Positions 7,828 through 16,064 of a DNA stretch of 39,912 bases are shown here, one piece after another. Each line of letters opens with the position of its first letter. The first letter of the stretch is position 1. The notes under the pieces were generated by a model, which was not told the origin of the DNA, did not search any database, and saw only the letters and a list, made by a program, of their open reading frames with translations. This DNA comes from JBAYJS01 sp041664985. GTDB lineage: Bacteria; Patescibacteriota; Patescibacteriia; Buchananbacterales; UBA6539. The stretch spans positions 1-39,912 of the forward strand of contig JBAYJS010000005.1 in assembly GCA_041664985.1 (NCBI GenBank). The letters are read 5' to 3'. A program made the position numbers and the translations under genes.

Positions 7828-9024
7828 ATGACAAAAAACGAGACTAAAGTTGAATCAAGTTTGCAAGACAAATCAGTCTCTGCTAATCAAACCTCCCAGT
7901 TTAGAAAGATGTTGGCTGAGGGGGATTTTATTAAAATACCTAAAGTTGGTGATATTGTTAAAGGCCAAATCATCGATATCTCACGCTCAGAAGTTCGGCT
8001 AGACATCGAAGGCCTAACCACCGGTATTGTTCGCGGCCGCGAATTCTATGACGAATCAAGCGAATACTCCGATTTAAAAGTCGGCGACGAAGTTGAAGCT
8101 ACGGTGATTGAATTGGAAAATGAAAACGGTGAAATGGAACTTTCTTTACGCTTTGCCGGTCACCAAAAAGTTTGGGACGGTTTAGGTGAACTATTAAAGA
8201 GCGGTCAGATTGTTAAAGCCATAGTTACTGATGCCAATCGCGGCGGTTTAATGGTTAAGCTTGGGAAAATTTCCGGCTTTTTACCGGTTTCCCAATTAAT
8301 GCCAGAACACTATCCTCGCGTTCCCGGCGGTGAAAAAGGTAAAATTTTGGAAAGATTGAAAAGCTATATCGGTAAAGATTTTGATGTTAAAATCATTGAC
8401 GTTAACGAATCAGAAGATAAATTAATTGTTTCGGAAAAAGCGTCTTGGGAAGAAAAGCAAAAAGAAGTGATTGCCAGCTATAAAGTCGGCGACGTAGTTG
8501 AAGGTAAAGTCACCGCGGTTACCGATTTTGGCGTTTTTGTTGAATTCGGTGCTGACAAGCTTGAAGGCCTGGTTCACATTTCCGAGCTGGCTTGGCAAAG
8601 AATTGACGATCCGGCTGATTTTGTCAAAGTTGGCGATATCATCAAAGCTGAAATTATCAACGTCGAAGGTTCAAAGATTTTCCTTTCCATGAAAAAACTC
8701 AAAGACGATCCGTGGAAGAGCGTTGGCGAAAAATATAAAGTCGGTCAAACTGTCAAAGGCACCGTTTTGAAAGTTAATCCTTTTGGCTTGTTTGTCGAAC
8801 TGGATCCGGATATTCACGGTTTAGCCCACATTTCGGAATTATCCGATAAACCGCTGACTGATCCTAGAGAAATTGCCAAACCAGGTGACGTTTTGGATTT
8901 TAAAGTTTTATCCTTAGAACCAAACAATCATCGCTTGGGTTTAAGCGTTAAGGCTTTGAAAGAAAAAACCCCTCGCGTGGCGGAAAATACTTTGCCAGCC
9001 GAGTCTGAAGTAGTTGAAAAATAA
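7828..9024 (+). CDS. rpsA: S1 RNA-binding repeat protein (bS1-like)
   Basis: 398 residues with four S1 (OB-fold) repeats at about 37-110, 124-203, 219-288 and 303-373. Repeats 3 and 4 carry the classic pattern GxVxxVxxFGVFVEF...LEGLVHISEL and GLFVELDPDIHGLAHISEL. bS1 helps mRNA bind the 30S subunit; E. coli has six repeats and shorter forms occur in many phyla. The four-repeat size and repeat order fit a bS1-like protein rather than PNPase or RNase E. Interesting given that backbone genes mostly lack SD sites. A promoter lies at 7697-7725. Confidence 0.88.
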   Translation: MTKNETKVESSLQDKSVSANQTSQFRKMLAEGDFIKIPKVGDIVKGQIIDISRSEVRLDIEGLTTGIVRGREFYDESSEYSDLKVGDEVEATVIELENENGEMELSLRFAGHQKVWDGLGELLKSGQIVKAIVTDANRGGLMVKLGKISGFLPVSQLMPEHYPRVPGGEKGKILERLKSYIGKDFDVKIIDVNESEDKLIVSEKASWEEKQKEVIASYKVGDVVEGKVTAVTDFGVFVEFGADKLEGLVHISELAWQRIDDPADFVKVGDIIKAEIINVEGSKIFLSMKKLKDDPWKSVGEKYKVGQTVKGTVLKVNPFGLFVELDPDIHGLAHISELSDKPLTDPREIAKPGDVLDFKVLSLEPNNHRLGLSVKALKEKTPRVAENTLPAESEVVEK

Positions 9025-9060
9025 GTTCCAAAATTCTTGGAATAATTAGTAAAAATTTAC

Positions 9061-9089
9061 TTGATAAGATAGTCTAAAACGGGTATAAT
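9061..9089 (+). promoter_or_regulatory. Promoter of ftsH
   Basis: TTGATA at 9061-9066, 17-base spacer, TATAAT at 9084-9089; predicted start near 9096, 32 bases before the ftsH ATG. Confidence 0.75.
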
Positions 9090-9112
9090 AATAAAAGATT
9101 TACCCGTTTTAG
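9074..9112 (+). promoter_or_regulatory. 12-bp perfect inverted repeat across the ftsH promoter
   Basis: CTAAAACGGGTA at 9074-9085 is the exact reverse complement of TACCCGTTTTAG at 9101-9112, with a 15-base loop containing most of the -10 box and the predicted start site. It may be an operator for a repressor of ftsH, or a hairpin that also ends the S1 transcript. There is no U-tract directly after it, which favours the operator reading. Confidence 0.55.
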
Positions 9113-9127
9113 CTTTAAATTTAATCT

Positions 9128-10966
9128 ATGAAAAATTTAACCAAAAATTTCCTAGTCATATTTCTGGTTTTTCTGGTGGTTGCCAGTCTTTTTAGCGTCT
9201 ATTTAAACCCGGAAAGCCAAAAAACCACGCTCGATATCACCACGATGGTGGAAAAAATTAATCAAGGTCAGGTCAAAACCATGAAGGTGGTTGATAATAA
9301 AATTATTTTAGGCTTGACTGATAATTCAACCGCCGAAGTCCAAAAAGAACCGACCGAGTCTCTTGGCGCTTTGCTAAAAGATTACAGTGTTGATACGGAA
9401 AAATTAAAGCAAGTCAAAGTCAGCGTCGAGCAAGATTCCAGTTTGGAATTTTGGTTGACCACTTTATTGCCGTTTTTAATCCCCTTCATTTTGGTCGCCG
9501 GATTTATTTATTTCATGATGCGCCAAGTCCAGGGAGCCAACAGCAAAGCCATGACTTTTGGTCAGAGCAAAGCTCGTGAAGTCGCACCGCAGGATCAAAA
9601 AAATAAAATTACTTTTTTGGATGTAGCCGGCGTAAGAGAAGCTAAAGAAGAATTAACTGAGATTGTTGAATTTTTGAAAAATCCCAAAAAGTTTTTAAAT
9701 TTAGGCGCACGAATTCCTAAAGGGGTTTTATTGGTTGGGCCGCCAGGTACGGGAAAAACTTTATTAGCCAGAGCCGTTGCCGGCGAAGCTAATGTGCCAT
9801 TTTTTAGTATTTCCGGTTCGGAATTTGTCGAAATGTTTGTTGGTGTCGGCGCTTCTCGTGTTCGCGATTTATTTCGTAAAGCGAAAAAAAATTCACCTTG
9901 TATAATTTTTATTGATGAGCTGGACGCGGTTGGTCGTCAGCGGGGAGCCGGTTTAGGCGGATCTAACGACGAACGCGAGCAGACTTTAAATCAAATCTTG
10001 GTTGAAATGGACGGTTTTGACGCTACCACCAATGTTATTATTATTGCCGCTACCAATCGGCCGGATATTTTGGATTTAGCTTTGTTGCGGCCGGGCCGGT
10101 TTGATCGCCGAGTGGTTTTGGATGCACCAAACATTGACGATCGAGAAGCGATTTTGCAAGTTCACGCCAGAAAAAAACCATTAGCTAAAGATGTCAATTT
10201 ACGAAGAGTGGCCGAACGCACACCTGGTTTTACCGGCGCTGATTTAAACAATTTATTAAATGAAGCGGCAATTTTGGCGGCCAGAAGAAATAAAACTAAA
10301 GTTGAATTAGCCGATGTTTTGGAAAGTATTGAAAAAGTGATTTTGGGTCCGGAAAGAAAAAGTCATTTACTTTCTGAAACCGAGAAAAAAATTACCGCTT
10401 ATCATGAAGCCGGCCATGCTTTGGTGGCTCATCAGCTACCGGGTTCGGATCCGGTTCAAAAAGTTTCAATTGTTTCCCGCGGCCGCGCTGCCGGTTATAC
10501 TCTAAAAATGCCAACGGCTGACAAATATTTCCAAACCAAAAAAGAGTTTACCGATGAGTTGGCGGTGCTTTTGGCCGGATTCATTACGGAAAAAGAAATT
10601 TTTGGCGATACTTCAACTGGTGCTTCCAATGATTTGAAAGAAGCTACAAAACTGGCTCGTCGGTTGATTATGGAATTTGGTATGAGTGATGCTTTGGGTC
10701 CGAGAACTTTTGGCAAAAGAGAAGAATTGATATTTTTAGGCCGGGAAATTACCGAGCAGCGCGATTATAGTGAAAAAATTGCCGAAATGATTGATGGCGA
10801 AATTACCAAATTTATCAGTGAGGCGTCTAAATTGGCTAAAGATACCATTAAAACCGAAAGGTCAAAATTGGAAGAAATCGCCCAGGCCCTTTTAGCGAAA
10901 GAGACTTTAGAACGGGAAGAGTTTGAAGCGATTTTTACCAAAAAAGAACCAACCAAAACAGCTTAA
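9128..10966 (+). CDS. ftsH: ATP-dependent zinc metalloprotease FtsH
   Basis: Membrane-bound AAA+ protease that extracts and degrades membrane and short-lived cytoplasmic proteins. 612 residues. Transmembrane helix 1 is at about 7-25, a small extracytoplasmic domain at 26-105, and helix 2 at 110-131. AAA motifs: Walker A GPPGTGKT (204-211), Walker B IIFIDELDAVG (259-269) and the second region of homology ATNRPD...LLRPGRFDRR. The zinc site HEAGH is at 426-430, with a distal ligand in the STGASNDLKEAT segment near 500. All key residues are present. It has its own promoter with a palindrome over the -10 box and is followed after 18 bases by a membrane-protein gene. Confidence 0.97.
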   Translation: MKNLTKNFLVIFLVFLVVASLFSVYLNPESQKTTLDITTMVEKINQGQVKTMKVVDNKIILGLTDNSTAEVQKEPTESLGALLKDYSVDTEKLKQVKVSVEQDSSLEFWLTTLLPFLIPFILVAGFIYFMMRQVQGANSKAMTFGQSKAREVAPQDQKNKITFLDVAGVREAKEELTEIVEFLKNPKKFLNLGARIPKGVLLVGPPGTGKTLLARAVAGEANVPFFSISGSEFVEMFVGVGASRVRDLFRKAKKNSPCIIFIDELDAVGRQRGAGLGGSNDEREQTLNQILVEMDGFDATTNVIIIAATNRPDILDLALLRPGRFDRRVVLDAPNIDDREAILQVHARKKPLAKDVNLRRVAERTPGFTGADLNNLLNEAAILAARRNKTKVELADVLESIEKVILGPERKSHLLSETEKKITAYHEAGHALVAHQLPGSDPVQKVSIVSRGRAAGYTLKMPTADKYFQTKKEFTDELAVLLAGFITEKEIFGDTSTGASNDLKEATKLARRLIMEFGMSDALGPRTFGKREELIFLGREITEQRDYSEKIAEMIDGEITKFISEASKLAKDTIKTERSKLEEIAQALLAKETLEREEFEAIFTKKEPTKTA

Positions 10967-10984
10967 AAAAGTTAACATAAAAAT

Positions 10985-11956
10985 ATGTATACCTATTGGC
11001 AAGTTTTCAAGCAAGCTTTTAAAATTGCTTGGCAAAATCCGGGTCTTTGGCTTTTTGGCCTTTTTACCGCCCTTTTAGGCAGCGCCGGCGGCTTAGAACT
11101 GATTATGAGTGGTTATGGTTTTGGCGGCCAAGGTATTATTGTTTCTTTCTGGCAAGGTCTGGTCGAAGGTGGCTTGTTTACTGTCGCCGGTTTTCACGGC
11201 TTTACTAAAATTTTATCAACCAATCCGTTCTATTTGTTTGTGATTATTTTGTTTGCTTTAGCTGCGATTGGTATTACGGTTTTAGTTTTATGGTTTTCAA
11301 TTATTTCTCAGTCGGCTTTGATCGGTCAAGCAATCAGTATTAGTAAAAGTAAATCCCTTAATTGGCGCGAAAGCTTTGATTTGGGTTTAACAAAATTTTG
11401 GAAGGTTTTATTTTTAAATTTATTAGGTCAGGCAGTCGTTTGGACATTGCTGTTTGTCATCAGTTTTTTTGGGATTTTAAGCCCAACCAATTCCATATCG
11501 ATTATTCTGACTTTTATTTTTGAAACTTTAGCCGTTGGTTTGGCTTTTGCTTTTTTATTAATTTTATCTTTTGTGGTTAAATTTGCGGTTTGTGGTGCGG
11601 TTTTGAAAGATTGGTCATTCAAAGAAACCATCAACCAGTCGATCAAGCTTTTTTTTCAAAATTGGTTATTGGGTTTGGAAATTGCCGTGGTTTTGTTTGC
11701 GATTAATTTGGCGGTCAATGCTATTTCGGTTTATCTTTTATCCTGGTTGTTTTTCTTTGCAGTCAAACTTTATGCCGCTTTTTACTTTGGCTTGGTTTTT
11801 ATCTTTTTGTTGCTTTTAGTCACTTTTTTGCTGATTCAGATTTTATTGGTGATATTTCATTGGTCGGTTTGGGCAATAATTTTTGAGCTAGCCTCCAATA
11901 AAAAATTGGCAATTCGCAGTTTTATTGCTAGAATTTTTCAAAAAAAGATGCTTTAA
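10985..11956 (+). CDS. Polytopic membrane protein of unknown function
   Basis: 323 residues with about six hydrophobic segments (around 20-45, 75-110, 140-165, 175-205, 225-255 and 260-300). It opens with YTYWQVFKQAFKIAWQNPGL, a Trp-rich amphipathic start typical of a glycerophosphoryl-diester-phosphodiesterase-membrane-domain-like group of integral membrane proteins frequent in CPR. No catalytic motif is visible. It is 18 bases after ftsH and probably cotranscribed, ending at a strong terminator at 11977. A membrane-quality-control role with FtsH is only suggested by position. Confidence 0.75.
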   Translation: MYTYWQVFKQAFKIAWQNPGLWLFGLFTALLGSAGGLELIMSGYGFGGQGIIVSFWQGLVEGGLFTVAGFHGFTKILSTNPFYLFVIILFALAAIGITVLVLWFSIISQSALIGQAISISKSKSLNWRESFDLGLTKFWKVLFLNLLGQAVVWTLLFVISFFGILSPTNSISIILTFIFETLAVGLAFAFLLILSFVVKFAVCGAVLKDWSFKETINQSIKLFFQNWLLGLEIAVVLFAINLAVNAISVYLLSWLFFFAVKLYAAFYFGLVFIFLLLLVTFLLIQILLVIFHWSVWAIIFELASNKKLAIRSFIARIFQKKML

Positions 11957-11976
11957 ATTCTTCTCATTACTTTTTC

Positions 11977-12005
11977 AGCCGGTCGCCTTTGGCGACCGGC
12001 TTTTT
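11977..12005 (+). terminator. Rho-independent terminator of the ftsH unit
   Basis: An 11-bp perfect stem AGCCGGTCGCC / GGCGACCGGCT with a TTT loop, followed by TTTT. Very strong. Confidence 0.92.
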
Positions 12006-12012
12006 CTATTGC

Positions 12013-12041
12013 TTGTAAGTTATGCCAAAAAAAATTATAAT
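12013..12041 (+). promoter_or_regulatory. Promoter of pilB
   Basis: TTGTAA at 12013-12018, 17-base spacer, TATAAT at 12036-12041; predicted start near 12048, a leader of about 17 bases before the ATG at 12065. Confidence 0.65.
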
Positions 12042-12064
12042 TAAAGAGAAAGTAAACCAAAACT

Positions 12065-13801
12065 ATGCCAAATGATGACGAAATAATTAAAGGAATTTTA
12101 TCCAGCCAAAGGCCAAAGATTGCCAGTCAGGAAACCGAGGAAAAGTTTGTTGATAAAATCAAAAATATCAGTGTAAAAGAAAAGGAACGTGAGGCCCAAG
12201 TGACTGCCTCAATGAGCGGTATGCAGTACATTGATTTGAAAGGTTTTCCGATCAGTGCTGAAACTATTGGCGTTTTAAGCGAAGAAGAAGCCAAAGCGCT
12301 GCAAGCGATTTGTTTTTTTGTCGGACCAAATGATGTTCGAATTGGCGCAATCGTGCCTAATGATCCAAAGCTTGAACCGGTGATTAAAAAAATTGCCAAA
12401 GATTATCGGGCCGAAGTTCAAGTTTATTTGATTTCGCAAAATAGTTTTGATTTTGCTTTTCAGCTTTATCGAACCATTCCTAAAATCAGAAAATTTATCA
12501 GTGGTGTTGAAATTACCGAAGACGAAATCAATAAATACGAAAAAGAAATTTTAACTTTAAAAGATTTGGATAATCGGCTCAAAGAAGTTTCCATTACAGA
12601 AATGCTGACTTTGATTATTGCCGCCGCCATTAAATCCCGATCTTCCGATATTCACATTGAAGCGGAAGAAAAAAACATTAAAGTCCGTTTTCGAGTTGAT
12701 GGCATTTTGCAAGACGCCGCTAATTTGGATATGAAAGTTTGGTCGCAGGTGGCAGCCAGAATTAAATTGGTTGCCAAATTAAAAATTAATATTGAAGACC
12801 GGCCGCAAGATGGTCGCTTTACGATTTTTTTGACCAATGAAAAAATTGATGTTCGTGTTTCCTGTCTGCCAACCGCTTACGGCGAAAGCGTGGTTATGCG
12901 GTTATTAATGTCTTCGGCCGTTGGTGTGGCGTTTGAGGATTTGGGGTTGCGCGGTAAATCTTTTGAAGCTTTAAAAATTGAAATTGAAAAACCAAACGGT
13001 ATGGTGGTTACAACCGGGCCGACCGGTTCTGGTAAAACCACGACTTTGTACGCGGTTTTGAATAAATTAAATAATTCCGGTACTAAAATTATTACCATTG
13101 AAGATCCAATCGAATATAAATTGGCCGGTATTAATCAAAGTCAGGTTGAACATAGCAAAAATTATACTTTTGCCAATGGTTTAAGGTCGATTTTGCGGCA
13201 AGATCCCGACATTGTTATGGTTGGTGAGGTTCGTGACCTGGAAACGGCAGAAATTGCGATTAATGCCGCTTTGACCGGTCATTTGGTGATTACGACTTTG
13301 CATACCAACGATGCGGCGGGTACCATCCCCCGTTTACTGTCAATGCAGGTTAAACCGTTTTTATTGGCGCCGGCAATTAACGCCATGATTGGTCAGCGGT
13401 TGGTTAGAAAAGTTTGCCAAGCATGTAAACAAGAAGTCGAGCTAGATAATAAAACTTTATCGCGGGTGATGCAAATTTTATCAGAAATCCCGGAAGTTTC
13501 CGGTTTTAAAGTGCCACCGGAAGAATTAAAAAAATTGAAATTTTACAAAGGCAAAGGTTGTGAACAATGTCAGGGACTTGGCTATAAGGGTCGAATTGGT
13601 ATTTTTGAAATTATGACCATGAATAAAGAAGTGGAAAAATTAATTTTAACCGGCCAGGTTTCCGAATATGATATGCGGGCAATTGGTATTAAGCACGGTA
13701 TGATTACCATGATTCAGGATGGTTTGCTTAAAGCCAGAGACGGCATTACCAGTGTGGAAGAAGTCTTTAGGGTGGCTAAAGACAGTAGCGCTGAATTATA
13801 A
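12065..13801 (+). CDS. pilB: PilB/GspE-type type IV pilus assembly ATPase
   Basis: Cytoplasmic hexameric ATPase for pilin polymerisation. 578 residues. An N-terminal regulatory domain (to about 165) replaces the usual longer MshEN domain. The N2 domain includes SSDIHIEA at 193-200 and the ATPase core has Walker A GPTGSGKTTT (318-327), the Asp box TIEDPIEY, Walker B RQDPDIVMVGEVRD and the His box TTLHTND. A CxxC zinc finger pair (CQACKQE ... CEQCQGLGYKGR) lies in the C-terminal third, as in PilB. It is a single-gene unit with its own promoter and terminator, apart from pilT at the left edge. No pilC or prepilin gene is in the window. Confidence 0.93.
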   Translation: MPNDDEIIKGILSSQRPKIASQETEEKFVDKIKNISVKEKEREAQVTASMSGMQYIDLKGFPISAETIGVLSEEEAKALQAICFFVGPNDVRIGAIVPNDPKLEPVIKKIAKDYRAEVQVYLISQNSFDFAFQLYRTIPKIRKFISGVEITEDEINKYEKEILTLKDLDNRLKEVSITEMLTLIIAAAIKSRSSDIHIEAEEKNIKVRFRVDGILQDAANLDMKVWSQVAARIKLVAKLKINIEDRPQDGRFTIFLTNEKIDVRVSCLPTAYGESVVMRLLMSSAVGVAFEDLGLRGKSFEALKIEIEKPNGMVVTTGPTGSGKTTTLYAVLNKLNNSGTKIITIEDPIEYKLAGINQSQVEHSKNYTFANGLRSILRQDPDIVMVGEVRDLETAEIAINAALTGHLVITTLHTNDAAGTIPRLLSMQVKPFLLAPAINAMIGQRLVRKVCQACKQEVELDNKTLSRVMQILSEIPEVSGFKVPPEELKKLKFYKGKGCEQCQGLGYKGRIGIFEIMTMNKEVEKLILTGQVSEYDMRAIGIKHGMITMIQDGLLKARDGITSVEEVFRVAKDSSAEL

Positions 13802-13812
13802 AATTTTTAAAT

Positions 13813-13852
13813 AAAAAAGTAGAGACGCGCAATTTTGTGTCTCTACTTTTTT
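13813..13852. terminator. Bidirectional terminator between pilB and the minus-strand gene at 13856
   Basis: AAAAAAGTAGAGAC at 13813-13826 pairs exactly with GTCTCTACTTTTTT at 13839-13852, giving a U-run on both strands for convergent genes. Confidence 0.9.
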
Positions 13853-13855
13853 ATT

Positions 13856-14461
13856 CTACTCTTTATCGGCAAAATTTTGGTAATCTTTATCTTTATCGAT
13901 TAATCCTTCAATTAGCTCTCGCAAAAAATCAGCCTTAGTCAACCTGGTATTGTGAGTTTTCCATTGCAAATAACGTTCAATTCGCGAAGTGATTCGTAAA
14001 GTGAATTTGATATTTGGTGTTTCTTTGCCTTCGCCGGTTTCAATTTTGCGTAAAAATTCGACCAAGATTTCATTTAAATTTTTAACGGTGTAATATTCCA
14101 AATTCAAAAGTTTGGCGGCCTGATGGTCTTTTTTAAGGTGGATTAAATTTTGATTAATTATTTTATCTTTTAGGCAAAGATAAAGAATCGGTTTATGATG
14201 CGCCAAAGCAATGGCAATCAAATAGCCGCTTTCGGCCAGTGGCCGCGTACCTTCAATAATTAAAGCATCCATTTTTTCAATCATACTCTCGCCGCTTTGC
14301 TCGATTTTTTCCAAATCCTGAGTCGGCCAGCCGACCAAATTGCGATTAGCCAAATTGCTCATTACCAAAACGCCCGAATCATTAAGCGTATCAATGATTT
14401 GAGAAAAAGTTTTTTGCAGCCTCTCTTCGGCTTGATTGTCGGCGGTAAAATAAACTCGCAT
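13856..14461 (-). CDS. Nucleoside 2-deoxyribosyltransferase-like domain fused to a ribbon-helix-helix-like tail
   Basis: 201 residues. The N-terminal ~130 residues look like the nucleoside 2-deoxyribosyltransferase fold: a beta-strand start MRVYFTA, an acidic segment MDALIIEGTRPLAESGYLIAIA and a strand HHKPILYLCL. The Glu-Gly-x-Arg-Pro...Glu-Ser-Gly pattern is the usual substrate-pocket region. The C-terminal ~55 residues (from NIKFTLRITSRIERYLQW, ending in helix KADFLRELIEGLI) resemble a ribbon-helix-helix DNA-binding or dimerisation unit. That would make it a nucleotide-sensing regulator, but this is inference. Its ATG is 3 bases after the asparaginase-like gene ends, so the two are translationally linked. 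Confidence 0.6.
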   Translation of the reverse strand: MRVYFTADNQAEERLQKTFSQIIDTLNDSGVLVMSNLANRNLVGWPTQDLEKIEQSGESMIEKMDALIIEGTRPLAESGYLIAIALAHHKPILYLCLKDKIINQNLIHLKKDHQAAKLLNLEYYTVKNLNEILVEFLRKIETGEGKETPNIKFTLRITSRIERYLQWKTHNTRLTKADFLRELIEGLIDKDKDYQNFADKE

Positions 14462-14464
14462 AGG

Positions 14465-15391
14465 CTAACTAATTATTTCTCCGGCGATATTTTTTGCCAT
14501 TAACTCTTTGACCGCTTTTGGATTTTTAGCCACGCCGGTTGCCCACATAAATTTAGTGACAGTTGTCGGCCAGGTCATGTTTTGGATAGTAATAATATTT
14601 TTTGGTAAAAATAGCGGGTCTTTGAAAGATTGATTCCAAATCACCACCGGTAAATCAGCGGCTTTTTTGCTTAAAAAATTAATTAATTCAGTCGGTAAAT
14701 TACGATACGAATTGGCGTTGACAACAATCCCCTCTTTGTCAGCGATTTGGCTGGCTAAATTTTTATAATCAATCAACGGTGAAAGAGTAATAGTTTGAAT
14801 TTTTTCATTGAGACTGTCAAAAAGTTTTGGTTTACCTTTGGGATTGAAAACGGCTTTGTCGTAAATTCTAACGCTAAAATCAATCCGACCCAAAGTGCCG
14901 CTTAGCGGCGCGTTAAAAGCGTTTAATGAGGCATCATTTGATTCGACAGATTGGCTGGCTCGGATTAAGCGATTACCAAACATCAAACAAACTTCCGGCA
15001 ATTTGTAAGTGGCGGTTTGGCAGGCATTAATTAAATTGGCGCGGATTTCAATTTTTCGGCTATCGGGTTGGTCTGATTTAACACCGGCAAAAATTATTGA
15101 CTTGTTTAAATTTTGCAGTAAAAAAGAAACGGCCGAGCTGGTGTATAAAATATTGTCGATGCCATGCAAAACGATAAAACCCTCGGCTTTGTTTAAGCGC
15201 TGGTAAATTTCTTTGGCAAGCCTAAACCAAGTTTGTGGTGTAAGGTCTGCTGAAGGTTGCGTGAATAATAAAACCGGCTCAACGTCAGCAATGATATTGA
15301 GATCGGCCATTGGTTCTTGCCAATCCTGCGGCCGCAAAGAGGCTGACTGGTGGCAAATAAATAAGATAATTTTTTTACGGGGAATAACCAT
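14465..15391 (-). CDS. L-asparaginase-fold protein, probably catalytically degenerate
   Basis: 308 residues from the ATG at 15391 (a GTG at 15409 would add six). Overall order matches type I asparaginases: a strand opening, GFIVLHGIDNILYTSSAVSFLL where active enzymes have a HGTDT block, GNRLIRASQSVESNDASLNAFN aligning with the GNRLLR...DAFxSPN region, and a C-terminal domain ending GVAKNPKAVKELM. The N-terminal GGTI nucleophile motif is absent (IILFICHQSAS instead) and HGTDT reads HGIDN, so both catalytic threonines appear lost. Probably a binding or sensing protein rather than an amidohydrolase. It is the first gene of a pair with the deoxyribosyltransferase-like gene. Confidence 0.65.
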   Translation of the reverse strand: MVIPRKKIILFICHQSASLRPQDWQEPMADLNIIADVEPVLLFTQPSADLTPQTWFRLAKEIYQRLNKAEGFIVLHGIDNILYTSSAVSFLLQNLNKSIIFAGVKSDQPDSRKIEIRANLINACQTATYKLPEVCLMFGNRLIRASQSVESNDASLNAFNAPLSGTLGRIDFSVRIYDKAVFNPKGKPKLFDSLNEKIQTITLSPLIDYKNLASQIADKEGIVVNANSYRNLPTELINFLSKKAADLPVVIWNQSFKDPLFLPKNIITIQNMTWPTTVTKFMWATGVAKNPKAVKELMAKNIAGEIIS

Positions 15392-15430
15392 AAAGTTGGA
15401 CGCCGTCACTAAGTAACAGCCGTCTCTATA

Positions 15431-15459
15431 ATTGTAGAATCTTTTTTAAAAAAAGACAA
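15431..15459 (-). promoter_or_regulatory. Promoter of the asparaginase-like gene pair
   Basis: On the minus strand TTGTCT (15459-15454), 17-base spacer, TACAAT (15436-15431); predicted start near 15424, so the ATG at 15391 has a 33-base leader. Confidence 0.5.
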
Positions 15460-15491
15460 GCCGGGTTTTGGCTGGTAAAATAGGCCAAAAA

Positions 15492-15526
15492 GATAAAAAA
15501 AGTCTACCGAGGGGAAGGCCGGTAGA
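15492..15526 (-). terminator. Rho-independent terminator of the GC-rich minus-strand unit
   Basis: Minus-strand stem TCTACCG / CGGTAGA with a 10-base loop, followed by CTTTTTTT. It ends a transcript predicted to begin near 16025. Confidence 0.75.
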
Positions 15527-15639
15527 GGGTGTTCAGGGAACAAATAGTCCTCCGTGAGGGGTTGAGTTTGGTTTCAAGACAAGAAGAATGGTTTGGTTTG
15601 TTCGGGCCGATTGGTCCGGATAAGATGGATGGGTGGATA

Positions 15640-15685
15640 GCCGGCAAAGCCGGTAGATCGGGCCGCTAGGCAAAGCCTAGGCGGC
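15640..15685 (-). other. Two adjacent GC-rich hairpins with identical TTT loops
   Basis: Plus-strand arms GCCGGC (15640-15645) / GCCGGT (15649-15654), and GCCGCTAGGC (15662-15671) / GCCTAGGCGGC (15675-15685, one bulged base). Both have an AAA loop on plus (TTT on minus). They lie in the 3' part of the GC-rich unit and may stabilise its RNA end. Confidence 0.55.
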
Positions 15686-15741
15686 AAGCTTCACACAATC
15701 ATATGTAGCCGTCCTCCTTCCCTTTTGAAGGTTGCGCGTCT

Positions 15742-15861
15742 TCAGCCGTTCTGCTGCTCCTGGTGTGCCTTCGCGTTCTTTGCGAATACGGCGTTCTCTT
15801 CTTCGCCGGCGAAGCCGGTCGTCGGGGTGCCGCGGGTCGCGGCGTCGGGTTTGTCGTGCAT
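15742..15861 (-). CDS. Small 39-residue protein, unknown
   Basis: ATG at 15861 preceded by a strong SD site (ACGGAGGA, 7 bases upstream). 39 residues, hydrophilic, Ala/Glu/Gln-rich, ending AKAHQEQQNG; no signal peptide, membrane span or cysteine. The 15-base leader AACCTACACGGAGGA is identical to that of the DUF1858-like gene at 23453, which supports translation. A longer overlapping frame (15968-15699) is Arg/Pro/Thr-rich, lacks an SD site and looks like an off-frame reading. Function unknown. Confidence 0.5.
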   Translation of the reverse strand: MHDKPDAATRGTPTTGFAGEEENAVFAKNAKAHQEQQNG

Positions 15862-16031
15862 GGTCTGTCCTCCGTGTAGGTTCTCTGCGTGAGAGTGCGT
15901 TGGTACCAGTCAGCCTGGCAGCTTAAGTCGGTTTGGACATCTTCCCCTGGTACATTACTGCACCGCAAATTTGTCCAACTTTCCTAGCTGTCATAGGTTT
16001 GGCCGGTTGCCAATTCGCACGTGTCTTTTTC

Positions 16032-16060
16032 AATATAAAACATTATAAAAAATTTGGCAA
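16032..16060 (-). promoter_or_regulatory. Promoter of the GC-rich minus-strand unit
   Basis: Minus-strand TTGCCA (16060-16055), 17-base spacer, TATATT (16037-16032); predicted start near 16025. It lies just after the terminator of the acyl-CoA synthetase gene. Confidence 0.55.
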
Positions 16061-16064
16061 TATC

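Larger units (their letters stand above)
15527..16025 (-). other. GC-rich minus-strand transcription unit with small ORF and hairpins
   Basis: About 500 bases of distinctly GC-rich sequence between AT-rich flanks, bounded by a promoter (16032-16060) and a terminator (15492-15526) on the minus strand. 5' to 3' on that strand: a leader containing the exact repeat GTACCAG / CTGGTAC (15953-15903), an SD site and a 39-residue ORF (15861-15742), a second SD-like AAGGAGG near 15711 that is followed only by a three-codon ORF, then hairpins at 15685-15640. No known RNA family recognised. Confidence 0.45.

Noticed and set aside
15548..15600. Third SD-like CACGGAGGA as the start of another gene
   Set aside because: The following frame runs straight through the terminator stem and U-tract; no plausible protein.
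15699..15968. An 89-residue open frame on the minus strand
   Set aside because: Arg/Pro/Thr-rich, no SD site, overlaps the 39-residue ORF in another frame that has a strong SD site; typical off-frame reading of GC-rich DNA.
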